Positions 47,691-62,652 of a DNA stretch of 64,000 nt are shown here, piece by piece. Every line of letters starts with the position of its first letter. Within the stretch, counting starts at the first letter, position 1. The position numbers and the translations under genes were made by a program. The notes beneath the pieces were generated by a model, which was not told the DNA's origin, made no database searches, and saw nothing but the letters and a program-made list of their open reading frames with translations. This DNA is from Lactifluus volemus (Eukaryota; Basidiomycota; Agaricomycetes; Russulales; Russulaceae). The stretch covers positions 620,001-684,000 of the forward strand of contig WTXI01000010.1 in NCBI GenBank assembly GCA_022376515.1. Direction: 5' to 3'.

Positions 47691-49279
47691 TTGGGATCTG
47701 ATCCCCCGCATGCACCGTACGCACTTTCTAGACTGATGCACCTATGCAGAATCAAGAAACATCAAGGGCCGCAGTCAAGGAGAAGCCTCCCGAATAGAAA
47801 ACGGGGCCATCTCGGGAATAGGACAAGCGTGAGACGGACTTGGCCCAGGCTGCCCAGCTTCCTTGACCTTGAGTTCAAGGGGATATGAAACACATACAAA
47901 AGGTTGAGCCGAGATGCCCAGACTTTCAAAGTAGGACGGACCTTTTGCCTGGTGCCAGAGTGCACACCTCACGCATGTCTAACTTTGTCAATGACCGGAA
48001 AGTCTGCTGTCACGTAGGTACTGTATCGCATCGGTACCAATAAATGGCCAGGTACAGCTACAGCCACTGGTAACTGGTGCCAAAATGAAATACTCCCACC
48101 TTATGGCTCTGGCTGGCATCAGTAAATGGTGCAAAAACTTTTTCACTTCTTCACTCTTACAAGCAGAAAAGTGAAAAAGTGAAAAAGCTCACCTTATTTG
48201 TGCTATGGAATGCCTGTAAAATCACTGCTTTTGTAGCTTTTTTACATTTTTTGAAAATACAACAGAGAGCATAATTTTAGGTTACTTGTGCGCTGTAATC
48301 AGGCACAGAAGGGCCGCGGGCGGTCCTCTGACTCCCATTCACTCGGTCAGACAGGTACGTTAAGGTGCCGAATTATGGGTCCGAGTCGGGGTCGATATGG
48401 TATCATCTCAGATACAGTTGAAACAACATGCCAGGTTAAAGCACACCTTCCAGACCCCTACTCCTCCACGAGATGCCGCACGTCACAACCAGTATGGCAC
48501 TACTAGTAGTAACCCTCACAAGACCTTCCGCATATCCGTGTGCTACATTTGCACGAACAAGGTAATGAGTAAGCGTTGCCTTCTGACCAGTTCACCCATC
48601 GTGACGAAGAAGCTAGCGGAGCCTCAATTACCCCATCCACAAGCAACTTCAGTTCTAAACACTCAGTTTTTTCAACACTTTCTTCCAGCGGCTCAGGTAA
48701 AGGGGTGTTTCTGTCAAGAGATCTCCAATAGACCCCTGGGATTGGCCATCTGAATGAAGAATGTCTGCTGCCTCCTCCCTCACTCGAGAGCCAGATCATA
48801 TACTACTGAACAAACCCAGGGCCAAAAAAAGGTTCCGGGACTAAGAAGCTTATTTTTTTTAAAAGTCTGTATCGAGCTATGATTAAATTCGAGGCCGATC
48901 CTGTTCTTGGATACCAAGGCAGCGCTCGATAAGTTGACCAAAGGGTAACGGTTCTCTCAAGCTCAGGTTACAGCCACCTCGACTGTATTTCAATTCAAGA
49001 TCATCCCGGGCTTTGGTGACCAAATGAACAACTGGCTTCTTCCCTAACTCCGTTTGAGGAGATTGTCGAACGCCCATAATCGAATACTTGCGACCAAACT
49101 TCGCCGTATTTTCCAAACACGCTCACATTTACTCTTGCATAGTTACCACAGGTGAATCAAGTCGTAAAAAGATATCTTTTGGCACCCACCAAAGTTGTAC
49201 CGATTTCTCAGGCTCATCACCAGTTAAAAACAACCCGGAACTTCTTTTCATGGCGTTCACCACCCACATCAGATAAATC
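47691..49279. other. Non-coding 5' part of duplication copy 1
   Basis: There is no supported gene. It carries the hairpin-bearing insertion at about 48121-48336 and degenerate matches to 54440-54920. Confidence 0.4.
48121..48336. repeat. About 215-bp insertion with hairpin, absent from copy 2
   Basis: In copy 2 (about 54711) sequence like GGCATC is followed directly by CACTCGG. In copy 1 about 215 bp intervene. The insert holds an inverted repeat at about 48136-48190, CTTTTTCACTTCTTCACT against AGTGAAAAAGTGAAAAAG, and is A/T rich. It may be a small non-autonomous element; target-site duplication is not clear. Confidence 0.45.
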
Positions 49280-50440
49280 ATGAACTCCTTTCTCTCTCAT
49301 TCTCAGCTTCCTTGGAATGAACCTGTAAGTGTCCATATCATGACTGCACGAATCACTACTGAGATGGCCATTGCCTAGGTCGGCTTGATGTGCCCCCTAT
49401 GCAACGGCCAGGCCCCCATAGCAGGACCGTGTGAGCGTTGTGTACAAAACAGCAGCCAACTACTGGGTTTGCCTTCAGTGCTTGATCTTCTGACCATCAT
49501 ATATGTTGACGTAGAAAAAGCACCACAGGAATACCTGAATCAACAGGAGCCGCATCCTGTTCCGAATCACTGGTTTTACTCAGCATCTACCCCGGCAGCA
49601 GGATCTTTTCCTGGTGACCTCAATCCATTCCAAGCCTCTGATCTCGTCAGAGTCTCTTGTAATGACCAGATCCAGCCTGGAAGAGCCCCCCCTTTGTATG
49701 GTCTCTCCGCTTCCCATGCTTTTGATAATCGTCCCTCCCCTTTGCGTGCTTTGAATAATGATTCCTCACTTTCGTTTGCTTTGGACGACGACGCCTCCCT
49801 TTCGTTTGATAATCATCCCTTTCATTCCGATGCCTCGAGTAATGGTCCCCCTCTTTCTGGGACAGAAACCCAGGGGTGGGTGTCGAACACCAACCCCGTC
49901 TCAACATTGTCTACCGAAGTCCCTGGAACAAGCGCCATTCCCGGCGGTTACCCAATAACCCCGCCTGAACACAATGGTGAGTCATCCCAATCTCAATCGA
50001 TGATCCACGCTCACAACACACCTCGGTAGCATCCCCTGTTACGTCAAACTGGCTCCTCGAATCGCGTTCGAAGAAGCCCAAGCCTAAGTGCACCATCTGT
50101 GGAAAGGAATATTACGAAAAGAAAGGTCTCAATCGCCACATGGACGATTGTCATTCGAAGGAGGAGGTGAAGTGCGATTCCTGTCCTTTTACATGCCATG
50201 GGAAGCGTAAACTGGCCTACCATCATAAAAAAGTTCATGACAACCCTATTCGTCTCCCACGACTTTTGTGAGTCCGAGTCCCATCCACCTTCATATTGAT
50301 CTGCTTACCGAGATCTCTACTCGTACAGAAAGCTCAGCGTACCTCCTGCCCTTGAACCCGAAGCTGTCAGATACAGCTCTTACGCCATTAAACCTGGCGA
50401 CAACACCGCCGTCTTCCCTGCCTTTGACTTTTCTTGTTAA
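49280..50440 (+). CDS. C2H2 zinc-finger protein, duplication copy 1 (no WW domain)
   Basis: Four exons (49280-49324, 49379-49976, 50030-50267, 50329-50440) close in phase to 330 residues. The N-terminus has a CPLC...PCERC zinc-ribbon-like set. A long Ser/Asp/Pro-rich linker follows, with repeats of the type SLSFALDDD. Then come two C2H2-like fingers: CTICGKEYYEKKGLNRH (C-x2-C-x12-H-x4-H) and CDSCPFTCHGKRKLAYHH. The tail is LEPEAVRYSSYAIKPGD...FDFSC. Tandem fingers suggest nucleic-acid binding. An apparent stop at 50027 is removed by a GTGAGT...GGTAG intron, and the one at 50269 by a GTGAGT...GTACAG intron. The related gene at 55979 shares the finger and tail but has two WW domains at its N-terminus. 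Confidence 0.7.
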
Positions 50441-53074
50441 ATCGGAAAGGTGGTTTGCTATGCGATACGATCTACGTTGTACTTTTACCTTCCACACGCT
50501 TCACGGCCAGGCGTCGATCATGTTGAGTGTACGGAACCCTACCTGACTTATGAGGAACTATATGTATATCTTGCTTTGCTTGCAACGAATGAGATGATTG
50601 GTTTCACCGGTTACAAACTTCTCCAATAGCCGAGTGAGGACCATCCTGTCGTATTTTGTAGATGAGCAGGTGGTGTCATGTGTGGGTATACTCACCCAGC
50701 GGGGAGGGTGTTTGAAATGTGAATGTGGATACGGCTTTGGCACCAACAAGTTGTGTTACTAGTATGGGAACACGTAGCCCGCGGAATTGGTCAAGTTTGA
50801 ACTGTTCATCATCGGGTTCGGCGTAAGCCAGCCTGAGCAGAGAGTGGACTAGGATCGCACTTTGCTCGATAAGTCAAGTTCACAGTTCAAAGTCTCCATT
50901 GGATAGCGCAATATGTGTGCATGGTACAAAGGCGTGCTTAGCTCCGTAGAGTACGTATGCTCGAGGTGGGAGGTCTGGTGGTATGTGGTTAGGTGAGGAC
51001 GGATGAGATAGTTTGTTACAGATAGTTTGTGATGAAGCTGGGCCCGGGGCCCAGAACACTCAGCCGAGATCCTCCGGCGGTGAGTCTCCGAGTCACTCGC
51101 CTCCTCTGTCGCACGCAGTCTTGCGACTCCTCGATAATTCAAACGAGGGGGAGCCTAAATTTGTGCTGAAGGTGATGTTGGTGGAGAGGGTGGGTGTGAG
51201 GTGGGGTGTCGCTCGCGGACTGCGTAGAAGAAGGGCATCTGATGATAAGATGAGTGGAGGAGGAGGAGGTTAAGCTGCACTGGAAACCAGGGGCGTATGG
51301 ACCGTGGCGTGCTAAGCGTTTCCTGACGAAAGCGTGTTGAGTAGGGATGGATAGCGGTACAGAAAAATGGCCTCCGCAATGGTCGGACAAGAGGACCAGG
51401 GGCTGGCCGGTTGGTAGTTGGTGTAGACAGGAGCACGACGAGCATCATATTGTAACTGGGGGACAGTTGGTGCGATGGTGCGATGGGCAGCGCGAGCAGT
51501 GGCAACAACGGCCCAGTCACAATGCTTATAAGCCGTTTGATGGGCTTAAGGCCACAGGCAGCGGAGTCGGGTTCCTATCAAAAGGCTATGGCTGTCTTGG
51601 TGTCGGCGACGACGAGGTCTACAGCGGTCAGAGCTGTCTGTGGTTTACCTCAGAAAGATGTCTGTGTGAGTGAGCCACGGATCATTTCAGCAGCGGTGAT
51701 GAGGAGGTCGCTGAAGGCGGCGTCCCTGGATGTGGCGCCTATCCGAAGACTGTGGTTCGGTGGTCTACTTGCTAATCCTGCCTATACCCAACGCATGCGC
51801 CAGTCCACTGCACGTTGGGCCGATTGGGGACAAATCCTTGACGGTAGGCAGTGATGGGGCCAAACTTGAAGGGCTGTGGTGTCCGTGAGAAATCTTCTTA
51901 GCCCACAGTTCTGTTCTGTTCCTTTGCATGGATCGTGCATGACAGTTAGGTGGTCGCCATGTGAAGGGTAGCGCCCCCAGGGGAGATTTTCCTGGAAGTG
52001 GGGAATGGAAGGGGTTGCCACTACTTCGCTGTACACAGAGGAGCCTAATCTATGGTAGGTATGTGTGGACAAGGTAGTGGTGAGTTGATGAAAGGCTTGA
52101 TGAAACGGTTCGTGCGGGGCGGTGCGAAAGCCCTGACGGTGATCCATCCAGTACGTTTTGCACCGCCTGTAAGACTTTGACGTGACGTTTCTGATCCCGG
52201 AACACGTTTTGGGTATCATACTTTAGGGCATGTACACAGAACTTGAAGCCAAGCCATCAGGGGAATTATCGGTGGCGCAGTGCACTAGCTGGGTGACTGA
52301 CACCACGGACAACATGAAGGTTCAAGTGAAAAGCTAGAAATGCATTACAATTATGTGACTGGTTCTTATGAGACGAGGCTGAGATTCTTCAAGTTCGATC
52401 GACACTCACAAGCACTTTTCCCACGCACCGCCCCCAAGGGCTAAACATCTATGTTCTAGAACTGGCAAAGCAACCAAGGGGGCTATTCTGGGACATATTG
52501 TATGCACCATTTCCACCATTTGCAACCAAGTGTCGTGGTTATCCTGTGCTATTGCTAGCGCTCATCGATAATTGGCTAGTTGGGGGACTATGAGCGCTAT
52601 CACTCGAGGACGCACTCAACCACTTTTGTTCGTAACATGCCAAATATCGGCACGATGCTAACTCCCCCTCTCTGCTAGCTGGAAATTGAAGTGACCTTTC
52701 TACTACCCGATTGTTGTAGCCTCCTCTCTCAATAGATCTAATCTAGACTTGTTGGACAAGATCTGCCGCCGTCGTTGGTGCAGGATCGCAGCGGTCCGCC
52801 ACTTTGAATACTTGACTGTGGAATCGCGCAGACTGGCACCGGGCCATCGTGCCTCAGGAGCTCTCTGGCCTTCGCAGAATATGAGGCTGTCCGTATGATG
52901 CCGCCATCAATGGTCCCCGCCAAACCCTTCGAGTTCGTGGCGTACGGATTCATACTCATCTTGTGGGAATCAAGCACGTTCATAGGGATCAAGATATGAA
53001 GCCGTCAACTTGATGCCATCGATTCGGACGACACGCTGCTAACATTGCAAAATTTCAACGAGCTAGTACGGGTC
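50441..53074. other. 3' part of duplication copy 1, no gene recognised
   Basis: The sequence is shared with 57233-60400. Frames such as 51483-51854 (plus) are similar in both copies but differ by frameshifts and have no known motif. The conserved pairing points to common descent, not to a proven gene. Confidence 0.4.
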
Positions 53075-53210
53075 AGAGGTGGCTTAATTGCCGAAGTCTT
53101 TGTGGCAAGTTCATCAGTACTATGATTAAATACATCTGGAGTGCCACTATCACTTTGCTTTCCATCTTGCGATGCTCGGGAAGGCACAAAAATACTCGGA
53201 AAAGGAGCTG
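53075..53210 (+). pseudogene. Lanosterol synthase relic, copy C (short)
   Basis: The stretch contains GCCGAAGTCTTTG (AEVFG, as at 37798) and CGGAGTGC..ACT..TTGCTTTCCATCTT-like sequence (PECTT..LSIF). ATGCTCGGGAAGGCACAAAA follows (MLGKAQKY, as in the C-terminus of the enzyme). It runs straight into the repeat shared with 38560-39240. The pieces are short and frame-broken, so this is a deletion derivative of the arrangement in copy A. Confidence 0.5.
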
Positions 53211-53420
53211 AGCCATGCTCAGGCTTTCAGCTGTTAGGCGTGTGATAATCCCGATGCATAGAGGGTCAATCGTCTGGCATGTACAGGCCCAGGAGATGAC
53301 GGTATTTGAGGTCAGATCATGGCGTCTTCCATTGGCCAACTCCTGCGACAGTCGGCTACATAGTCTAGTCCCTGCAGTGACTAATGTGCGGACAGGACAC
53401 ACCTTTGCCCGCAAATTTGA
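53205..53420 (+). repeat. Second copy of the dispersed unit of 38560-39240
   Basis: Its similarity to 38575-38660 and 39050-39110 includes CAGCTGTTAGGCGTGTGATA and CAGTCGGCTACATAG. As at copy A it lies immediately downstream of an ERG7-like relic. Confidence 0.6.
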
Positions 53421-57027
<3,607 letters not shown>

Positions 57028-60000
57028 AACCAATCTCTATTCTTCTCCCACAACTTTTGTGAGTCCGAGTCCAAATCCACTTTCATATTCATTTCCTTAC
57101 CGAGATCTCTACTCGTACAGCAAGCTCAGCATAGCTCTTGCCCTTGAACCCGCAGCTGTCAGGTACAGTTCTTACGCCATCAAACCTAGTGACAACGCCG
57201 CCCTCTTCCCTGCCTCGGACTTTTCTTGTTAACTCGGAAATGTTATTTGCTTTTTGATACGATCTACGTTGTACTTTTACCTTCCACACGCTTCACAGCC
57301 AGGCGTCCGAGTGTACGGAGCCCTGCTGACGTATGAAGCACTATATGTATGTCTTGCTTTGCTGGCAGCGAATGAGATGATTGGTTTCCCCTGTTACAAA
57401 CTTCTCCAACAGCCGAGTGAGGGCCATCCTGTCGTATTTTGTGGAAGAGCAGGTGGTGTCATGTGTGGAAGTACTCACCCAGTGGGGAAGGTGTTTGAAG
57501 TGATGCAGCTTTGGCGACAAGTTGTGTTACGGGAACACGTAGCCGACGGAATTAGTACTTTTCTCCAAGTTCGTACCGTTCATCATCGGGTTCGGCGCAA
57601 ACCATCCTGAGTGTGTGCTCAGAGAGTGGACTAGGATCGCACTTTGCTCGAAAGGTCAAGTTCACTATTCACAATCCGCATTTTATAGCGCAATATGTAT
57701 CCATGATACAAAGGCGCGCTTAACTCCGTAAAGTGCGTATGCTCGAGGTGGGAGGTCTGGTGGTATGTGGTTAGGTGAGGACGGATGGGATAGATTGTTA
57801 CGGACAGTTTGTGATGAAGCCGGGCCCGGGGCCAGAGCACTCAGCCGTGGTCCTCCGGCGGTGAGTCTCCGAGTCACTCGCCTCCTCTGTCGCACGCAGT
57901 CTCTCCGATAATTCAAATGAGGGGGGAGCCGAATTTTGTGCTGAAGGTGATGTTGGTGGAGAGGGTGGGTGAGAGGTGGGGTGTCCGACTCGCTGACTGC
58001 GTAGAAGAAGGGCATCTGATGATAGGATGAGTGAGTGGAGGAGGAGGAGGAGGAGGTTAAGCTGCAGTGGAAACCAGGGCGTATGGACCGCGGCGTGCTA
58101 AAAGTTTCCTACCGAAAGCGTGTTGAGTAGGGATGGATAGCGGTACAGAAAACTGGCGTCCAAAATGGTCGGACAAGAGGGCCAGGGCTGGCCGGTTGGT
58201 AGTTGGTGTAGGAGCAGTGGACAGGGCACGACGAGCATCGTATTGTAACCTGGGGGATAGTTGGTGTGATGGTGCGATGGGCAGCGCGAGCAGTGGCAAC
58301 AACGGCTCGGTCACAATGCGTTTGATGGGCTTAAGGCCACAGGCAGCGGAGTCGGATTCCTATCAAAAGGCTATGGTGTCTTGGCGTCGGCGACGATGAG
58401 GTCTACAGCGGTCAGAATGTCTGTGGTTTACCTCAGAAGAGGTCTGTGTGAGTGAGCCACGGATCATTTCAGCAGCGGCGATGACAAGGTCGCTGAAGGC
58501 GACGTCCCTGGATGTGGCCCCATTCCGAGGACTGTGGTTCGGTGGTCTGCTTGTTAATCCTGCCTATATACATGCGTGCGCCAGTCCACTGCTAGCGCAC
58601 GTTGGACCGACTTCAAGTTGGGCAGAGTTGGGGACAAATCCTTGGCGGTGAGGCCGAACTTGAAGGGCTGTGGTGTCCGTGAGAAATCTTCCTAGCCTAC
58701 GGCTCTGTTCTGTTCCTTCGCATGGATCGTTAGTTGGTCACCAGGTGAATGGCAGTGCCTCCAAGGGGGACTGTCCATGAATTCGCGTCCGCAGGCACCA
58801 GCCTCTTGAGACAACATATCCATGTGTCCAGCATCGGGCATAAGTGGGGGATGTGAGGGGGATGCCACTACTTCGCTGTACACAGAGGAGCCTAATATAT
58901 GGTGGGTGGGTGTCGACAAGGTAGTGGTGAGTTGATGAAAGGGCTCGCGCGGGGCGGTGCGAAAGCCCTAACGATGATGCCTACAGTCGTTTTGCACCGC
59001 CTGTAAGACTTTGACGTGGGGTTTCTGATCCCGGAACACGATTTGGTGTCATGTGTTGGGGGATGTGCAAAGAAGTTGAAGCCAAGGGTCATATGGGTCT
59101 GTGCGGTGCAGCACTTCCTGCCAGTTACACAAGCTGGGTGACCGGCACCAGACAACATGAAGGTGTAAGTGAAAAGCCAGAAATGCATTACAATGGTGTG
59201 ACTGGTTCTTATGAGACGAGGCCGAGCAGCGTTTAAAGATCGACAAATAGTACATTTTGGGCACAAGCACTTCGTAGCATCTTTCCCATCACACCACCCT
59301 CAAACGCCGCATCTATGTTCTAGAAATGGCAAAGCAATAAAGGGGGCTATTCTGGGATGGACATACTATTGTATGCACCATTTTGGAGTCCATTGTTTGC
59401 AACCAAGTGTCGTGGTTATCCTGTGCTATTGCTAGCGCTCGTCGATCATTAGCTAGTTGAGGAACTCCGACTCGGAGTTTGGGCGCTATCACTCGGGGAC
59501 CCACAACCACTTTTGTTCGTAATATGCCAAATATCGGCACGATGCCGACCCTCTCTGGCTGGCTCCTGAAAATTGAAGTAGGTCTTTCTACTACCCGATT
59601 GTTGTATCCTCCTCTTTCAATAGGTCTGATCTAATCACAATCGCGCCAATTCTAGCACTGTAACTGAGCTGTCTCATGTGTCTATGCTCACGCGCTCACG
59701 ATGCGGTGGTATCTCGGAGCTATTTCTCAAACCACCTGGTTTACAGTCGCTTCAAGTCGGCGATGCAATGCACGATACGCTCGCAACCACGATGGAGGAA
59801 TTTTGACATGTGCTACATATTGGGGCTCACATTGAACTAGCTAATTTCGAGCACCCTTTTGCGATTTCGTGAGAATCTGTCTGCGATTCCCTTCTCCGCT
59901 CTACCAGGCAACACTCAAAATTAGCTCATCATTCTCTGGCATGTCTCAGGTGAGCGGTTTGCTTGTGTCTCTGTTCTTTTATCTAACACCTCCGTCCAGT

Positions 60001-61827
60001 TATTCGATTTTCTGAGTCATTGTCGACGTATATCACTTAGTCCCTCAGTCCCAGCAAGTCAGAACGCTATCTTTTCAACCTGACGAAGACAAATAAGCAG
60101 AGTTGGGACAGCCGTGTCAGACCAGACTCCATCCCGATGGTTCGAGTGTAACCAAAGCGCTGCGATCTTGCACCAATGACAATGGGGATCTTCGGTCGCG
60201 ACGTCTCCGACATCGAGTGTTACTTGACCATGGAATCGCGCAGACTGCCCCTTGTGCCTCAGGAGCTCTGGCCTTCGCGGAATGTGAAGCGGAGCTATTT
60301 TCTCTCCCCGGACGACGTTGTGGAATGCCGTCAAAGGTCCTTGCCAGACCTTTCCGAGTCGTGGCGCATGGATGCATACTCATACTGTGAAAAATCAAGG
60401 CGTTCATACTCATAAGGTATGAAACCGTCAACTCGATGCCGTTGTGTAGAATGTATTCAGACAGTACCTGGTTCATCTTTAGTAGCGGCCTGGATAAAGT
60501 CCAACCCGAGATGAGACCGCCACCCACGATCCAATCACCATCGCGGAGTTTGCACGCATGTTCAGTCGAGTCGGGCCGCGCCATGTTTCGGACTGCTTAC
60601 TCAGCACGAGATGAATTGTGCGTTGGGAATTGTGTACGAAGAATCCCGGGAATGAATGATGAATGATCGAGCAGTGTGGGATAAACCATGCCAAGGTTGT
60701 GGTCGTAAGTACCATCCCGAGTTTCCGCAGCCCAGTTCTTCAGCTCAGCGACTGGGTTCTCTTTCAGTCCTTGACCCAACGACTTTGATGCGTGATTGTT
60801 TTAGAGTGAGTTGCCACATCCAGGCACTTTAAAGGTGCTGCCGTGGCGTGACATCAACATATCGTTGACGTTGTCCGATGCTCTCGCTATGCGACGTAAG
60901 TATTGTTCATGAATGAACCAAGCCAATTTTTTTTTGGATTCGGAGCAATATCTGTTGCACAAAATGCGATCAGAGAGAATACGGCATCTCCCACCGGATC
61001 AAATCACATACAGTCCATCAAGAATTGCCAAGCTGTGATCGAAAAAAAAAAAAAGAAGAGGCCTGCCCGAGAGGAGCATCTTGAATACGTAACATAGTCG
61101 CATATTTTTAAGCCAAGGCCTCGACCGGCTTGGCGTGTCTCGCGTATGGAACCCGAAGCTATTTAAGTTGGAATCGCAACTGCCAGAAATACCTGGCATC
61201 AATGTGGGGTGACTTTTGAAAGAAAGAAAGAGTCAGCACAAGTGGGTAGATCGGAGGCAGTGTGTCGTATTTTTTTATTTATTAAATAATCACATGGGGG
61301 ACTCATACACAGCTGTGTGTTTTGGGCAAATTTTTTTGGGGCCGGCTTGTGTCGTGTTGAACAAACAAACGTAATAACGTGCCAAGGCGATCGAGCCCCT
61401 CCGTCTCCGTCGCGTCGTGGACCCATTATTAATATCCCAACCTAAATGCCTTGTTGAAGGCTCAATGATGCAGCGATGAAAGCAGTACAAGGCAAGAGGG
61501 AAACCAAATCCATCGATCTAGCCAAAATTGGCAATGTATTAGTGGTTCGGCTTACGTTAAGGTTAGGGATCATTAGAAGCCGGAGACGCAGAAGACGAAG
61601 ACCAAAGTTTATCATTGTTACTTTCGTCTTCTTTGGCTGGCCAAGGAAGGCACCCAGGTATCCATTTTATAAGAATAAGCTGTAGTGGTATTGGGTGAAA
61701 GTAATTGGTTATGAACGCCAGTCTATGCATATGAACAGGGCGGCGATGGCGGAAATACCCAACAAATAAGATGATAAAGAAGAAAACTCATACAGGAGCG
61801 AAACCAGGCGCTCTGGGAGGATCATGC
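57028..61827. other. 3' part of duplication copy 2 and following intergenic DNA
   Basis: 57233-60430 matches copy 1 (50441-53060). From 60430 to 61827 the sequence is unique within the window, with A-rich runs at 60925 and 61030. I found no gene with supported structure. Confidence 0.4.
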
Positions 61828-62652
61828 TCAGAAACCACCGAGGCAAGTATCCTCGTCCGCCTCCAAACTGCAACCACGAAGGGTCGTACCAGAATAGAAA
61901 GACTTGTATCGACACTCGCCTATATCACGATCTTCATCATCCTCTTCCAATTCCTCCTCAAGAATGCGATCCACAGGTTTCCGCTCAAAGTCGCGTGTAC
62001 TCATATTGCGGCCGTGGGGGCGTTGCCGAAGGCACTGTTCTCGCCCCCCTTTTCCACGATGGTCACGATCACGTTTGCGACGTCGGCGCCTCTCCTCCTC
62101 ATACGAATGATGTTGGTAACCTTCTTCAGGAGGAAGAGCGAATGGGTTGGTCATGGCTGTGCTTGTACCAAGCTCTGACGGAGAGTTTGTGAATCCGTCT
62201 GACTCATCTGATTCCGAAGACAGGTCGGGAACAAGCGGGGGAGGTCTAGTAGCGGCATGCTCAGGGGGGGATTCTTGAACAAGGCCAAAGCCGAGTGCTC
62301 GACGAGGATGGATGTGCTTAGCCCCAGCCCCTGCCTTCAAAGCCGCTTTCAGAGCGTGTGAATTATTGGGGGATGATGGCGCTGTGCATCCAGGGATATA
62401 AGTTCGACCTGGACACCCGCGAGCGGGAAGGGCGCAGATGTTGGGAAGCACGACGATAGGAGACCTATCATAAGTGGAGGAAGAGTGGGCTGAGAAGGTG
62501 CGGGTAAGAGTAGGGGAGGGAGGAAAGTGAACAGTGTTGCGGCACTGCCTAGGTAAGCGAAGAGAAGGGGGTATGTTGTCTGTCGGGTCTGGATGAGGTT
62601 GTGAGGAATGTTTGAGGATGGGACGGGGCAATGCCACGGCGGTCGAGGACAT
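61828..62652 (-). CDS. Conserved basidiomycete protein of unknown function, single exon
   Basis: An uninterrupted 274-residue frame starts at 62652 with MSSTAVALPRPILKH. It contains NTVHFPPSPTLTRTFSAHS, YDRSPIVVLPN and CALPARGCPGRTY, a set of short blocks that I associate with an uncharacterised agaricomycete family. The middle is Ser/Pro-rich. The C-terminal third has an Arg/Lys/Glu run (EEERRRRRKRDRDH) and an acidic run (LEEELEEDDEDRD) before YKSFYSGTTLRGCSLE. It is probably a disordered, nuclear or scaffold-type protein. The absence of introns is unusual for this window but the frame is long and unbroken. No function is assigned. Confidence 0.75.
   Translation of the reverse strand: MSSTAVALPRPILKHSSQPHPDPTDNIPPSLRLPRQCRNTVHFPPSPTLTRTFSAHSSSTYDRSPIVVLPNICALPARGCPGRTYIPGCTAPSSPNNSHALKAALKAGAGAKHIHPRRALGFGLVQESPPEHAATRPPPLVPDLSSESDESDGFTNSPSELGTSTAMTNPFALPPEEGYQHHSYEEERRRRRKRDRDHRGKGGREQCLRQRPHGRNMSTRDFERKPVDRILEEELEEDDEDRDIGECRYKSFYSGTTLRGCSLEADEDTCLGGF

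Larger units (their letters stand above)
47740..53060. repeat. Segmental duplication, copy 1
   Basis: This block recurs in the same order and orientation at about 54440-60430. Shared landmarks are GCAGAATCAAGAAACATCAA (47748; 54455) and the zinc-finger gene ends (50080-50440; 56830-57232). CTGTTACAAACTTCTCCAA-like sequence (50610; 57395), the GTCTCCGAGTCACTCGCC segment (51085; 57868), CCACGGATCATTTCAGCAGC (51674; 58455) and ATCTTCGGCACGATG-like sequence (52650; 59530) also recur. So does a minus-strand frame at 52740-52990 matching 60100-60400. Divergence is moderate with many small indels. Confidence 0.8.

Noticed and set aside
50027..50029. Premature TAG ending the zinc-finger gene copy 1 before its fingers
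   Set aside because: The TAG is the end of an intron (GTGAGT at 49977 to GGTAG at 50029). Splicing joins EHN to ASPVTS and the fingers in phase.
51139..51520. Minus-strand Pro/Ser-rich frames in duplication copy 1
   Set aside because: The matching place in copy 2 (57.7-58.3 kb) does not keep the frame, and composition is that of a low-complexity complement.
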